Origin: a bacterium
GTDB lineage: Bacteria > SAR324 > XYD2-FULL-50-16
Assembly: GCA_024275165.1 (NCBI GenBank)
Contig: JAJRZQ010000029.1
Span: 1 to 64,000 of the forward strand
Reading direction: 5' to 3'
DNA: 64,000 bases
The notes beneath the pieces are model-generated. The model saw only the letters and a program-made list of their open reading frames with translations, did no database searches and was not told where the DNA came from. Below, piece after piece: positions 63,347 through 64,000 of this stretch. The position numbers and the translations under genes were made by a program. The stretch's first letter is position 1. Each line of letters starts with the position of its first letter.

Positions 63347-64000
63347 TTGAAAGAATTTCGCATAGCCCTACCCCCTTATGTTTGCCCTACTCGCTTGGCT
63401 GCTTTTTTATTCCTTCCCTTTTTGTTGGGTCGTTTGGGTTTTTTATTCCTCTATGGTTCCGACTTGAGCCAATTGAGTGGAGGGCAGGCCGCCTGGGGGT
63501 TGATCGAGGGAATGCGCTTTGACTTCTCTTCGATTGCCATCTTTTCTCTACTGCCTCTGCTGGCTTTTGTGCTTCCCTTTCGCTTCGGTCAACAGCCTGC
63601 TTGGCGGTTTTTTTGGGGTCTTATCTTAACTTTGGAAGGGGTTGCGGCGCTTGCTTTTTTGCTGGGCGATTTAGCTTATTACCCCTTTGTGCGCCGTCAT
63701 TTAAGCTTTGAATTAAATCTGTTGGGGCAGCAAGAGGTCTCGGTTATGACGAAGCTGGCCTGGCAAGGTTTTAAGGGTTTTTTGGGGCTTTTTTTGTTGG
63801 GGGCGGCGCTGGTTTTGCTCAGTGGGTTCAAGTTGGCGCGTTCCCCCTGGAAGCCCGTTCCCTTCAAAGCCTTGGTCCCTTTGTTTTTTTTGTTTGCCTT
63901 GGTGGGCCGCGGGGGCTGGGGGCCGAAACCGATCAGCGTGATGGACGCTTACGCAAAAGGGAACGCCGCCTATGCCAACCTGATCTTAAACGGGGTCTTT
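63347..64000 (+). CDS. LtaS-like sulfatase-family membrane protein (partial)
   Basis: At least 218 residues, cut by the window end. TTG 63347 is the first in-frame start after a stop, and no ATG is nearby, so the start is uncertain. The visible part has about five hydrophobic segments with the family-like pattern GMRFDFSSIAIFSLLP, ALAFLLGDLAYYPFVRRHLSFEL and AYAKGNAAYANLILNGVF. This is the membrane region of LTA synthase/phosphoglycerol-transferase-like proteins. The catalytic sulfatase domain would lie past the edge. In Gram-negative bacteria such proteins modify periplasmic glucans or lipid A. The preceding 56 bp contain no other gene. Confidence 0.7.
   Translation, partial: MKEFRIALPPYVCPTRLAAFLFLPFLLGRLGFLFLYGSDLSQLSGGQAAWGLIEGMRFDFSSIAIFSLLPLLAFVLPFRFGQQPAWRFFWGLILTLEGVAALAFLLGDLAYYPFVRRHLSFELNLLGQQEVSVMTKLAWQGFKGFLGLFLLGAALVLLSGFKLARSPWKPVPFKALVPLFFLFALVGRGGWGPKPISVMDAYAKGNAAYANLILNGVF

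Overview
The window looks like a contiguous chromosomal stretch of a Gram-negative, motile, respiratory bacterium of proteobacterial grade. Evidence: an apolipoprotein N-acyltransferase, an LPS-heptose adenylyltransferase, lipoproteins with lipoboxes, outer-membrane beta-barrel proteins, a periplasmic nitrate reductase, heme A synthase, sigma-54-type promoters and methyl-accepting chemotaxis proteins. The exact lineage cannot be fixed from this sequence. A type III glutamine synthetase and a eukaryotic-type HisA suggest a deep-branching or less-studied group. There is no IS element, prophage or CRISPR array.

Layout. 1-2.1 kb: tRNA-Gly(UCC) and tRNA-Gln(UUG) on the minus strand, then a BatD-like protein. 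2.1-7.3 kb: a ROK sugar kinase diverging from a nitrogen-assimilation block, glnN-glnB-amtB. That block has two sigma-54-type promoters and a terminator-bearing leader just before amtB. 7.3-16.1 kb: lnt/corC, a Sir2-unknown-glgA operon, rodA/rfaE2, an unknown helical protein and yjbQ. 16.4-23.7 kb: a phosphorelay block. A CHASE/PAS hybrid kinase is split by one in-frame stop, and is followed by a REC-HD-GYP phosphodiesterase and a REC-kinase. 23.7-26.5 kb: a 29-codon sORF, a TerB-like gene and a large TerB/zinc-ribbon/helical-repeat protein. 26.6-30.9 kb: napDAB and mgtC. 31-40.5 kb: two chemoreceptors, a GGDEF-EAL protein, an outer-membrane protein and ctaA.

40.5-47.8 kb: three small DsrE-like genes, then an operon of unknown function: a 218-residue protein, a 1080-residue coiled-coil protein, an O-methyltransferase and a second TerB/zinc-ribbon protein. 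47.8-54.4 kb: a DUF1015 protein, a cNMP-PAS-Hpt-CheA-like kinase, a frameshifted lipoprotein remnant, and an lpoB/COG3014-like pair whose second member carries an extra beta-barrel. 54.4-57.7 kb: four uncharacterised genes on the minus strand. 57.7-58.5 kb: a 131/132-bp imperfect direct repeat separated by a GC-rich palindromic insert, running into a small anchored protein. 58.6-64 kb: a hybrid kinase, a small membrane protein, hisA-trmL-yciO, and the N-terminal part of an LtaS-like sulfatase cut by the window edge.

Together the genes are rich in signalling: four histidine kinases, two MCPs, and both synthesis and hydrolysis of c-di-GMP. They also cover nitrogen handling (ammonium uptake, glutamine synthesis, nitrate reduction). 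The least explained content is the TerB/zinc-ribbon family with its coiled-coil partner, the 54-58 kb unknown genes, and the structured leader of amtB.
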